A program made the translations under genes and the position numbers. A stretch of DNA of 64,000 nucleotides from positions 62,001 through 126,000 of the forward strand of contig JAEWBG010000076.1 of assembly GCA_023391335.1 (NCBI GenBank). Direction: 5' to 3'. This document shows, in pieces, positions 1 to 7,187 of this stretch (position 1 is its first letter; each line of letters starts with the position of its first letter). The notes below the pieces were generated by a model, which ran no database searches, was not told the origin of the DNA, and worked only from the letters and a program-made list of their open reading frames with translations. This stretch comes from Pseudomonadota bacterium. GTDB taxonomy: Bacteria; Pseudomonadota; Gammaproteobacteria; Steroidobacterales; Steroidobacteraceae.

Positions 1-39
1 GATGCGGATGTTGCATCGATGTCTGCGTCTGCAGGCCAT

Positions 40-66
40 GTAGCGGCCGCATTTCTGAGAACTTTA
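40..66 (-). promoter_or_regulatory. candidate sigma-28 promoter, probably for flgM off the left edge
   Basis: Read on the minus strand this is TAAAGTTC, 11 bases, then GCCGCTAC. The -35 matches the FliA consensus (TAAAGTTT) closely, the -10 differs from GCCGATAA at two positions, and the 11-base spacer equals that of the fliC promoter in this window. It lies downstream of flgA and points out of the window. flgM follows flgA in many genomes and is usually FliA-driven, so flgM is the likely target (inference). Confidence 0.4.
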
Positions 67-136
67 GCACTGTGGTCGGCCCCGACCTTATGGTGCACTT
101 AGGGCGAACTCGCAGTGTCGGGGAGCAAGCGGCGCA

Positions 137-156
137 ATAGGTCAAATTCGACCTAT
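137..156. promoter_or_regulatory. 20-bp palindrome between flgA and the left edge
   Basis: ATAGGTC, six bases, GACCTAT: a perfect 7-bp inverted repeat in the otherwise featureless 262-bp stretch after flgA. It could be an operator for the gene to the left or a short hairpin at the end of the flgA transcript. No T-run follows on either strand, so a classical terminator is unlikely. Confidence 0.3.
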
Positions 157-262
157 CCGCGCTGGTCGAGCGTCCATGAGATGCGAATAAATAGAGTGCA
201 ACGCGCGTCACAAGATATTTCGCGCCGATTGACTGAGGTTTGAGGGAATCTCGCAACGTCAT

Positions 263-988
263 TCAATTGACACTAGGCGATCCGATGGCACGCGCATCGC
301 CTACTCGTACCGTGCTTGCGCTTTCCACCACGCCTTCCACGACTTTGAGCGACGTCACATTCTGTACGCGCACGCGATCGTAGGCGCCGGCGTCGTTGAG
401 CGCTTGTCCTTGAGCGCGAATCTCAACTGCGCCGACCGAAGCGAGCAGGGTGACTTGCTGGCCACGTCGCACGAGAACATCGGGAGCAAGGGCATCGATG
501 GTGAGCGGCGCGCCAGCAGGCAGAGCGCGCTTCAAGCGATGACCGCGCAGGCTCGCAACGTCCGTAATGAAGTTGGCCGCCGATCCTGGGAGCCGGCGAA
601 TCTGCGGTTCAACGTCGTTTGCTTGGACGGGCGAGCGACGCGGCAGGGCACGACGCAACACCAGCACCGGAACTTCCACTTCCACGGAAACTGGAACGTA
701 GAGAGTCCATTCGCTTGCGCCTTCGCAGCGAACACCGACCGTCGTTTTGCCCGTCGTGCTCATCGGATTCGGTGCGAACGCATGCAGCGGTTTTTCGCAC
801 GCTTGCACGTGCAGGCGTGAATCCAAGCGAGCCGCTGTCACGTAGTGCTTCGTCGAGTCCGAAAACTCGGCACGAACGAATTCCTCCGCAGCAGCCTGTA
901 CAGAAGCTAAATCCTGAACATTCGCGAAGGCGGGCATCGCCAGCACAAACGCGAGTAGAGCCCAAGCACCATGAAATTTGAAAGCCAC
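263..988 (-). CDS. flgA: FlgA, periplasmic chaperone for flagellar P-ring assembly
   Basis: FlgA helps FlgI polymerise into the P ring in the periplasm. The product is 241 residues with an N-terminal export signal ending near MPAFA and a C-terminal SAF/FlgA region containing the paired motifs RRGQQVTLLA and VRVQNVTS. No ATG suits the protein: the open frame continues upstream through heptad repeats, but a GTG at 988 is preceded by GGAG at a 6-base gap and begins directly at the signal peptide, so it is taken as the start. The gene is divergent from flgB and has its own sigma-54 promoter about 40 bases upstream. Length is normal for the family. Confidence 0.93.
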   Translation of the reverse strand: MAFKFHGAWALLAFVLAMPAFANVQDLASVQAAAEEFVRAEFSDSTKHYVTAARLDSRLHVQACEKPLHAFAPNPMSTTGKTTVGVRCEGASEWTLYVPVSVEVEVPVLVLRRALPRRSPVQANDVEPQIRRLPGSAANFITDVASLRGHRLKRALPAGAPLTIDALAPDVLVRRGQQVTLLASVGAVEIRAQGQALNDAGAYDRVRVQNVTSLKVVEGVVESASTVRVGDARAIGSPSVN

Positions 989-1026
989 TCTTCGCTCCGA
1001 CAACGCATTGACGTTGCGGAAGTAGG

Positions 1027-1042
1027 AGCAAGCACGATGCCA
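1027..1042 (-). promoter_or_regulatory. sigma-54 promoter of flgA
   Basis: On the minus strand: TGGCATCGTGCTTGCT. GG and GC are exactly 12 bases apart, as required for -24/-12 elements. Transcription would begin near 1016, giving a leader of about 28 bases to the GTG start. It pairs divergently with the flgB promoter. Confidence 0.8.
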
Positions 1043-1108
1043 CTCTCTATATATATGAGCCGTGCGGGTGTGGCGGATTGAAATAGTGTGACGGAAGTCA
1101 AAGTGAAA

Positions 1109-1276
1109 GCGGATCGCGGATCGCGGATTGCGGATCGAAAGGATCGGAACAGGAAACGGGGAACGGAAACGGGATTCGGGGATTGTGATTCGCGAATCTG
1201 CAATGACTGCCGGAAGTCGCAAGCGGTCAACATCGTCCGCCTCTTACCATCCGCAATCCGCGATCCGCAATCCGCT
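1109..1276. repeat. heptad-arm inverted repeat between flgA and flgB
   Basis: Left arm 1109-1137 is four GGATCGC/GGATTGC heptads; right arm 1248-1276 is their complement (ATCCGCA/ATCCGCG). The roughly 110-base middle contains further degenerate GGAAACGG-like heptads. The hairpin sits between the two divergent sigma-54 promoters, so here it separates promoters and does not join a stop to a start. Confidence 0.9.
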
Positions 1277-1396
1277 TGCTTGCATCTGCCACGCGGCAAT
1301 TCATTGCCACGCGCGAGTGACCCGCGTCGCAGATAAATCAACTCGTGAGGTGAGCTGAACCGCGAAGCGCCGCGATTTGGCTTGTCGGTGCCCCGA

Positions 1397-1412
1397 TGGC
1401 ATGCGCCTTGCT
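1397..1412 (+). promoter_or_regulatory. sigma-54 promoter of flgB
   Basis: TGGCATGCGCCTTGCT with GG (1398) and GC (1410) 12 bases apart. The predicted start is near 1423 and the leader to the flgB ATG is about 27 bases. It heads the long rightward rod/hook operon. Confidence 0.85.
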
Positions 1413-1449
1413 AAGTCCTACGTCAGACAGATTTCTGACGGAGACGGCA

Positions 1450-1854
1450 ATGCCGACAGGTCTTGATTCATATCTAGGTGTGCACGCAGCGGCGCTGAAC
1501 TTGCGCTCCAAGCGCACCGAGATTCTTGCTTCGAACCTCGCGAATGCGGATACACCGAACTTCCGTGCACGCGATTTCGATTTCAAGAACGCGCTTGCCG
1601 CAGCAACCGGCGATCCGAATTCGGTTCACCTTGCGACCACGCAAGCTGGCCACATCGGCGCCATGGACAGTAACGGCACGTCCGCTCCCGAACTGAAGTA
1701 TCGCGTACCGCTTGCTCCAGCGCTGGATGGCAACACCGTCGATTCGCAGCTCGAGCAAGCTGCCTTTGCCGAGAACACGGTTCGTTATCAAGCAACGCTC
1801 ACGTTCTTGAATTCGAAATTCAGAGCGTTGATGACGGCGATAACAGGGCAGTGA
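1450..1854 (+). CDS. flgB: FlgB, proximal rod protein
   Basis: FlgB forms part of the rod, the drive shaft that crosses the periplasm. The product is 134 residues with the rod-family N-terminal motif ILASNLANADTPNFRARDF (about residues 26-44) and a helical C-terminus. An in-frame ATG at 1396 overlaps the sigma-54 promoter and cannot be transcribed from it. The ATG at 1450 is preceded by GGAG at 1440 with a 6-base gap and is preferred. It is the first gene of flgBCDEFGHIJKL, and a heptad hairpin begins 3 bases after its stop. Confidence 0.96.
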   Translation: MPTGLDSYLGVHAAALNLRSKRTEILASNLANADTPNFRARDFDFKNALAAATGDPNSVHLATTQAGHIGAMDSNGTSAPELKYRVPLAPALDGNTVDSQLEQAAFAENTVRYQATLTFLNSKFRALMTAITGQ

Positions 1855-1856
1855 AC

Positions 1857-1987
1857 GTAGTGACTCGTGACTACTGACTGGTGACTAGAAGAGGAGAGAC
1901 CGGTGCCCATGACGAATCGTAGACCGCTGCTCCCGATGCAATGCATCGGCTCTGACTATCCGCTAGTCACTAGTCACTAGTCACTAC
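1857..1987. repeat. heptad-arm hairpin flgB to flgC
   Basis: Left arm 1857-1888 (GTGACTN heptads) starts 3 bases after the flgB stop. Right arm 1955-1987 (AGTCACT heptads after TATCCGC) ends 13 bases before the flgC ATG. The loop holds its own small palindrome, CCGATGCAATGCATCGG. Confidence 0.92.
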
Positions 1988-1999
1988 AAGGGCTTCATC

Positions 2000-2413
2000 A
2001 TGTCTTCATTCAAAATTTTCGACATCGCCGGCAGCGGTATGAGTGCGCAATCGGTGCGCCTCAATACGACGGCCAGCAATCTTGCGAACGCGGATAGCGT
2101 TAGCGGCGATCCGAATAAGGTCTACAAGGCGAAGCATCCGCTGTTCGAAGCTGTGCGCGCGAGCCTCGGAACGAACAATCCGAGTGCCAGCGTGAACGTT
2201 CGCGGCATCGTGGAAAATCAGGCAGCGCCGACTGCGCGCTATGAACCCGGCAATCCGCTCGCCGATACGAATGGATATGTGTACGCGCCGAACGTGAATA
2301 CCGTCGAAGAGATGGTGGACATGATTTCGGCTTCGCGGTCGTATCAGAACAACGTGGAAGTGATGACGACGGCCAAGGACATGATGTTGGCCACGCTACG
2401 CCTGGGCCAGTAA
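2000..2413 (+). CDS. flgC: FlgC, proximal rod protein
   Basis: FlgC is a proximal rod component that joins FlgB, FlgF and FlgG. The product is 137 residues. The N-terminal rod motif TASNLANADS lies at about residues 24-33, and the C-terminal helix carries the usual VEEMVDMISASRSYQ pattern. Length is typical. The leader before the ATG is the right arm of a heptad hairpin with no clear Shine-Dalgarno, so translation may be coupled to flgB (inference). flgD follows after 23 bases. Confidence 0.96.
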   Translation: MSSFKIFDIAGSGMSAQSVRLNTTASNLANADSVSGDPNKVYKAKHPLFEAVRASLGTNNPSASVNVRGIVENQAAPTARYEPGNPLADTNGYVYAPNVNTVEEMVDMISASRSYQNNVEVMTTAKDMMLATLRLGQ

Positions 2414-2436
2414 TCGATTAGCTACACGGAGTCACG

Positions 2437-3111
2437 ATGAGCATCACAGACGTCATTGCCGGCACGCAGGGTTCCTCGGGCGCGCAGTCCGCGAACGCCG
2501 CTGGAACCAAAAAGAAGGATCAGCTCGGCCAGAATGAATTCATGCAGCTGATGCTGGCGCAATTGAAGAACCAGGATCCGTTCAAATCGATGGACCCGAG
2601 CCAGTTCTTGGGCCAGCTCGCACAATTCGGCACCGTGACCGGCATTCAGGACATGCAGAAGTCGTTCACTGCGCTATCCGATTCGATGCGTTCTGCTCAA
2701 GTGCTCGATGGCGCCACGATGGTGGGCCGCGACATTCTGGTGGCGAGCGAAGACGCAAACCTTGGCGTCGAAGGCGGGATGAAAGGTGCCATCGACGTGC
2801 CCAGCGGAACGACATCGCTGCAACTCAATATCAAAGATGCATCCGGTCAGTTAGTTCGTCGCATGACGTTACCGACCGCCAGTGGTCTATCGGAGTTCTC
2901 GTGGGATGGAATTGCAGAGAACGGAACGCGCGCCGCAGCAGGCGACTACACCTTCGAAGCAGTTGCCAATGTAAGTGGCCAATCGCGGTCGCTGGAGACA
3001 CTGATGAGCGGCCGCGTCAACAGCGTGACGATCGACTCGAGCAACAACCTGGTGTTGAACACCAGCGGACTCGGCTCGCGCTCATTGAGCGATGTGCGCC
3101 GAATCATGTGA
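2437..3111 (+). CDS. flgD: FlgD, hook-cap scaffolding protein
   Basis: FlgD caps the growing hook and guides assembly of FlgE. The product is 224 residues. The conserved N-terminal motif LGQNEFMQLMLAQLKNQDP spans about residues 30-48, followed by a FlgD Ig-like/tudor C-terminal region with the characteristic GTSEFSWDG-like pattern (here LSEFSWDGIAENG). GGAG lies 5 bases before the ATG. It is in the flgBC-E operon, and its stop is followed by a heptad arm without a matching right arm. Confidence 0.96.
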   Translation: MSITDVIAGTQGSSGAQSANAAGTKKKDQLGQNEFMQLMLAQLKNQDPFKSMDPSQFLGQLAQFGTVTGIQDMQKSFTALSDSMRSAQVLDGATMVGRDILVASEDANLGVEGGMKGAIDVPSGTTSLQLNIKDASGQLVRRMTLPTASGLSEFSWDGIAENGTRAAAGDYTFEAVANVSGQSRSLETLMSGRVNSVTIDSSNNLVLNTSGLGSRSLSDVRRIM

Positions 3112-3113
3112 AC

Positions 3114-3146
3114 GATAGTGACTGGTGACTCGTGACTGGTGATTAG
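3114..3146. repeat. unpaired heptad arm after flgD
   Basis: Four GTGACTN heptads directly after the flgD stop. No complementary right arm is visible before flgE, which by contrast has a good Shine-Dalgarno (GGGAG). It looks like a half-element. Confidence 0.85.
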
Positions 3147-3206
3147 CAGATAGCCGGATCTAAAGCGAATCGATAAGCAGCAAGAGAATTTTTCGGGAGA
3201 ATCAAC

Positions 3207-4424
3207 ATGCCTTTTCGTTTGGCACTCAGTGGTCTGAACGCAGCGCAAGCCGATTTGACGGTCACCGCGCACAACATCGCCAACACTGGCACCAGCGGCT
3301 TCAAAGGCTCGCGCGCTGAGTTCGCGGAGTTGTTCTCCGTGTCGCCGCAGGGCGTGAGCAGCAATGCAACCGGAAACGGTGTGCGCGTCGCAAACGTTGC
3401 TCAACAGTTCACGCAGGGCAACATCGATTTCACAAACAACAGCTTGGATCTCGCGGTGAGCGGGCAGGGCTTCTTCGTGCTGAGCGATGGCGGCGCGACG
3501 GCGTATACACGTTCCGGTGCTTTCCAAGTCGACCGCGATGGCTACATCGTCAATAGCCAAAACCAACGCCTCCAGGCGTACCCGCCCAATGCGGCAGGCG
3601 GTTTCGATACCGGCTCTTTGACGGACGTGCAGCTAGTGACCAGCGAGAGCGCACCTGCGGCGACCACTTCCGCCGACATCGTTCTCAATCTGCCGTCGAA
3701 CGCGTCCCCACCGACATCCGTTCCGTTTAATCCGGCGGACTTGAACAGCTACAACCAATCGACCTCTCTTACGACGTACGACTCACTCGGCGCGGCGCAT
3801 ACGGCGACGATGTACTTCGTGAAGACAGCCAATCCAAATGAGTGGACAACGCAGCTCTACGTCGACGGCAACTCGGTCGGCACGGCGCAGACGTTGCAGT
3901 ACTCGAGTTCGGGGGCGCTCACAACCCCAGCGGGTGGGCAGATCACATTCCCGTCCTACACACCGGCGACGGGCGCATCGGCCATGAATATGACTTTCGA
4001 TTTCGGCAGGACGACGCAGTACGGCAGCAACTTCAACGTGAACGCCGTAACCCAGGACGGCTACACGACTGGCAGATTGATCGGTATGGACATCGATTCG
4101 ACCGGTGTCATTCAAGCGCGCTTCACCAATGGCCGCTCGCTGGCGCTCGGTCAAGTCGCACTCGCCAACTTTGCCAACCCACAAGGCTTGCAACAGCTCG
4201 GCGACACCAACTGGGCCGAAACGTTCTCATCCGGCCAGTCTCTGCGAGGACAGGCCGGCAACTCCGGATTCGGACTGATTCAGTCCGGCGCACTCGAAGC
4301 ATCGAACGTCGATATCACGACGCAGCTCGTCAACATGATCACCGCGCAACGCAACTTCCAAGCGAATGCGCAGATGATTCAAACGGCGGATGCGATTACG
4401 CAAACCATCATCAACATTCGCTAG
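3207..4424 (+). CDS. flgE: FlgE, flagellar hook protein
   Basis: FlgE polymerises into the hook, the flexible universal joint outside the outer membrane. The product is 405 residues. N-terminal motif ALSGLNAAQADLTVTAHNIA (about residues 5-24) and C-terminal motif TQLVNMITAQRNFQANAQ are the paired D0 helices of the rod/hook family; the centre is the variable hook domain. The start has a clear GGGAG. The stop codon is the first base group of the next hairpin arm. Confidence 0.97.
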   Translation: MPFRLALSGLNAAQADLTVTAHNIANTGTSGFKGSRAEFAELFSVSPQGVSSNATGNGVRVANVAQQFTQGNIDFTNNSLDLAVSGQGFFVLSDGGATAYTRSGAFQVDRDGYIVNSQNQRLQAYPPNAAGGFDTGSLTDVQLVTSESAPAATTSADIVLNLPSNASPPTSVPFNPADLNSYNQSTSLTTYDSLGAAHTATMYFVKTANPNEWTTQLYVDGNSVGTAQTLQYSSSGALTTPAGGQITFPSYTPATGASAMNMTFDFGRTTQYGSNFNVNAVTQDGYTTGRLIGMDIDSTGVIQARFTNGRSLALGQVALANFANPQGLQQLGDTNWAETFSSGQSLRGQAGNSGFGLIQSGALEASNVDITTQLVNMITAQRNFQANAQMIQTADAITQTIINIR

Positions 4425-4523
4425 TGATGAGGTGATGGGGTGATGAGGTGAAATGTGTAACTCAGGAGCGGCGTCACTGATGCGCTACGAACTTCACTTC
4501 ATCACTCCATCACTCCATCACTA
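4424..4523. repeat. tandem-arm hairpin flgE to flgF (octad type)
   Basis: Left arm 4424-4454 is GTGATGAG/GTGATGGG repeats of about 8 bases; right arm 4491-4523 is CATCACTC repeats, the complement. The left arm overlaps the flgE stop and the right arm ends 8 bases before the flgF start, leaving AAGGA between them. Confidence 0.9.
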
Positions 4524-4531
4524 AGGAACTT

Positions 4532-5272
4532 ATGGACCGCTTCCTCTACGTATCGATGTCTGGCGCGAAGGAAACCCTTCGTGCGCAGACCGTGAACAAC
4601 CACAACCTGGCGAATGCGAACACCACTGGATTCCGTGCGGATCTGAGTGCGTTTCAGAGTCAGGCGGTGGCGGGTTCTGGATTCCCATCGCGGGTGTATG
4701 CGACGAACTCGACGACGGGTTGGGATCAGACACAGGGCGCTTTGCAGTCGACCGGGCGCGATTTGGATGTCGGTGTGAACGGTCCAGGTTGGATTGCGGT
4801 GCAAGGAACCGATGGTCGCGAGGCCTATACGCGCGCGGGCGATCTTCGCGTCGATGTCACGGGCGTTTTGATGAACGGCGCGGCACACCCGGTGTTGGGC
4901 GATTCGGGTCCGATCTCAGTGCCACCGAACTCGTCGCTAATGATCGGTGCGGATGGAACGATTTCGATCGTGCCTCTTGGTCAAGGCCCGGAAACGACAT
5001 CCCTGATCGGTCGCATCAAGCTCGTGAATCCTGCGCCGGAATCGCTCACGCGCGGCGAGGATGGATTGTTTCGAATGACGGACGGTACCGATGCGCAGTC
5101 CGATGCGAATGTGCGTCTAGCATCCGGCGTTCTCGAGAGCAGCAACGTCAACGTCGCCGATGCAATGGTGAACATGATCGAGTTGTCGCGTCACTTCGAC
5201 TTACAAGTCAAGGCGATGCGCACCGCCGAAGAGAATGCGGCAACGGCCGCTCAGCTACTGAAATCAACTTGA
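4532..5272 (+). CDS. flgF: FlgF, proximal rod protein
   Basis: FlgF is a rod subunit between FlgB/C and FlgG. The product is 246 residues, typical for the family. It has the rod N-terminus MDRFLYVSMSGAKETLRAQT, the HNLANANTTGFRADL motif (about residues 24-38) and the C-terminal SSNVNVADAMVNMIELSR. AAGGA precedes the ATG. It lies in the flgE-F-G order found in most proteobacteria. Confidence 0.96.
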   Translation: MDRFLYVSMSGAKETLRAQTVNNHNLANANTTGFRADLSAFQSQAVAGSGFPSRVYATNSTTGWDQTQGALQSTGRDLDVGVNGPGWIAVQGTDGREAYTRAGDLRVDVTGVLMNGAAHPVLGDSGPISVPPNSSLMIGADGTISIVPLGQGPETTSLIGRIKLVNPAPESLTRGEDGLFRMTDGTDAQSDANVRLASGVLESSNVNVADAMVNMIELSRHFDLQVKAMRTAEENAATAAQLLKST

Positions 5273-5323
5273 GGTGCAACGTGACGTCTAACGATCGAAT
5301 CGGATCCGCTCAGCAGCGATTTC

Positions 5324-5357
5324 TGACTCGTCACCCGTCACTCGTCACTCGTCACTG
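5324..5357. repeat. heptad right arm before flgG
   Basis: Four CGTCACC/CGTCACT heptads ending 15 bases before the flgG start. The expected left arm just after flgF is reduced to GTGACGTCTAACG at 5281, so the hairpin is mostly lost; flgG has a good GAGGAG ribosome site. Confidence 0.8.
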
Positions 5358-5372
5358 ATCGAGGAGATCACA

Positions 5373-6158
5373 ATGAATCCCGCTCTTTGGGCCGCTAAAA
5401 CCGGTTTGGATGCTCAGCAAACGCGCATGAGCGTCACCGCGAACAACTTGGCCAACGTGAACACGAATGGCTTCAAGAAAGGCCGTGCCGTCTTCGAAGA
5501 CTTGCTGTACCAGAACGTCCGCCAAGTCGGGGCTGCGACGTCGCAGGACACGCAGCTGCCATCGGGGCTGAGCTTGGGCACCGGCGTACGCATCGTTGCG
5601 ACTGAGAAAACGTACACGCAAGGCAACATGACTCAAACGGGTAATGCACTGGATGTGGCCGTGAACGGCCGCGGATTTTTCCAGGTGCTGTTGCCGGATG
5701 GAACGCTCGGCTATACGCGCGACGGCGCATTTCAAGTGAATGCACAAGGCGAACTCGTCACCTCCAGCGGCTATCAAGTGCAGCCCACCATTTCGATTCC
5801 CGATGGAGCGCAAACCGTGACGATCGGCGCGGACGGCGTAGTGAGCGCGCAATTGCCGGGACAGTCCGCACCGACGCAGGTCGGCACGCTGCAGCTCGTT
5901 GACTTCGTCAATCCCGCTGGCTTGCAACCGCGCGGCGAGAACTTGCTGGTCGAATCCGCGGCCAGCGGCCCTGCCCAGCAAGGCACGCCAGGCCTCAACG
6001 GACTTGGCTTGATTCAGCAGGGTTCGCTCGAGAGCTCCAACGTCAACGTAGTGGAAGAACTCGTGAACATGATCGAAACGCAGCGCGCATACGAGATGAA
6101 CTCGAAAGCGATCTCGACGACCGATCAGATGCTCGAGTACATAACGAATCAGCTGTAA
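5373..6158 (+). CDS. flgG: FlgG, distal rod protein
   Basis: FlgG builds the distal rod, which passes through the P and L rings. The product is 261 residues. N-terminal MNPALWAAKTGLDAQQTRM and NNLANVNTNGFKKGRAVFEDL match the FlgG signature, including the FlgG-specific region that stiffens the rod. The C-terminus ends with ELVNMIETQRAYEMNSKAIS. The start follows GAGGAG with a normal gap. The stop is followed 3 bases later by two tandem copies of a 32-bp heptad arm. Confidence 0.97.
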   Translation: MNPALWAAKTGLDAQQTRMSVTANNLANVNTNGFKKGRAVFEDLLYQNVRQVGAATSQDTQLPSGLSLGTGVRIVATEKTYTQGNMTQTGNALDVAVNGRGFFQVLLPDGTLGYTRDGAFQVNAQGELVTSSGYQVQPTISIPDGAQTVTIGADGVVSAQLPGQSAPTQVGTLQLVDFVNPAGLQPRGENLLVESAASGPAQQGTPGLNGLGLIQQGSLESSNVNVVEELVNMIETQRAYEMNSKAISTTDQMLEYITNQL

Positions 6159-6161
6159 CGA

Positions 6162-6333
6162 TAGTGACTAGCGGATTGCGGATAGTGAATCGGTAGTGAC
6201 TCGCGGATCGCGGACAGTGAATAGGTAAGAGAGTCGTCATGCACATTTTTTTAAGGGGGCAGAACAGCTCTGGTCTTGCGCACGGGGAACGTGCGTCTTC
6301 GGCCTATCCGCTATCCGCTATCCGCTATCCGCT
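6162..6333. repeat. heptad-arm hairpin flgG to flgH, right arm inside flgH
   Basis: The left side is two consecutive 32-bp copies (6162-6193 and 6194-6225) sharing TAGTGACT, two GCGGAT blocks and GTGAAT. The complementary TATCCGC heptads (6303-6333, four copies) lie downstream of the flgH start codon and are translated. Confidence 0.9.
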
Positions 6334-6982
6334 TCTTGCGGTCATCGCGTTAGCGATGACCGCATGCGTTTCTCCGCCACCGCAACCGGATTACTCCGCG
6401 ACCTGGCCCGAGCCGTTGCCGAATGAAACTCAAGGCAATGGCGCGATCTATCAAGTCGGTCACGATGTTGCGCTGTTCGAGAACTCGGTGGCGCATCGAG
6501 TGGGCGACACGTTGACGATTCGCTTGAACGAATCGACGAACGCATCGAAGTCGGCAACGACGTCGACGAAAAAGTCATCTTCGGTCGATCTGCCTGGGCC
6601 GACGATCGCAGGCCGTCCGGTCACCGTGAACGGCACAGAAGTGCTGCAGATGGGTGTGGACAACAAGACCGAGTTCGACGGTCAGGGCGCGAGCAAGCAG
6701 AGCAATCAACTGCAAGGCTTCATCACCGTCACGGTGGCGCAGCGTTTGCCTAATGGAAATTTGCTCGTGCGCGGCCAGAAGTGGATTGCGATCAATCAAG
6801 GCAAAGAGTTTGTGCGATTGCAGGGAATTGTGCGTCCAATCGACATCGATCCCGACAACTCCATCTCATCGCTGAAGGTCGCCGACGCCATGATCTCTTA
6901 CGGCGGCAAAGGCACATTGGCAGATGCGAATGCGCCGGGGCTGCTGACGCGGTTCTTCAATATGTCGTGGTTGCCATTCTAG
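6239..6982 (+). CDS. flgH: FlgH, outer-membrane L-ring lipoprotein
   Basis: FlgH forms the L ring in the outer membrane. The product is 247 residues with a lipobox ending at Cys43 (LAMTAC). The FlgH core includes VGDTLTIRLNESTNASKSATT and the C-terminal LRVQGIVRPIDIDPDNSISS-like region. The signal peptide is unusually long: residues 21-32 (AYPLSAIRYPLL) are encoded by four TATCCGC heptads, the right arm of the intergenic hairpin. No strong Shine-Dalgarno precedes the ATG (only AAGAGAG). No ATG exists between the heptads and the hydrophobic core, so translation through the arm is likely, though a GTG start at the gtcatcgcg position cannot be excluded. Confidence 0.93.
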   Translation: MHIFLRGQNSSGLAHGERASSAYPLSAIRYPLLAVIALAMTACVSPPPQPDYSATWPEPLPNETQGNGAIYQVGHDVALFENSVAHRVGDTLTIRLNESTNASKSATTSTKKSSSVDLPGPTIAGRPVTVNGTEVLQMGVDNKTEFDGQGASKQSNQLQGFITVTVAQRLPNGNLLVRGQKWIAINQGKEFVRLQGIVRPIDIDPDNSISSLKVADAMISYGGKGTLADANAPGLLTRFFNMSWLPF

Positions 6983-6983
6983 G

Positions 6984-7187
6984 TAGTGACTAGCGGATCG
7001 CGGATAGTGAAAGAGTAGTGACTGGCGGATAGCGGATCGTGAATAGGCAGAATTCGGAACAGAACTGGTTTTTATGATCACTCAAATCAGAAACATCTTT
7101 TTGCGAGCAGGTGAGCGAGAAAACGCTTTCCGAACCTATTCACAATCCGCTATCCGCTATCCTCTATCTTCGTTCCGCTATCCGCTT
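6984..7187. repeat. heptad-arm hairpin flgH to flgI, right arm inside flgI
   Basis: Two tandem 32-bp left arms (6984-7015 and 7016-7047) nearly identical to those after flgG. The right arm, TATCCGC heptads at 7136-7187, lies inside the 5' coding region of flgI. Layout copies the flgG-flgH element. Confidence 0.9.

Noticed and set aside
1081..1341. Open frames reading through heptad arms upstream of flgA, on both strands
   Set aside because: They consist of repeat-derived peptides such as DPRSAIR and NPQSAIR, and the flgA start with a Shine-Dalgarno and signal peptide is at 988.
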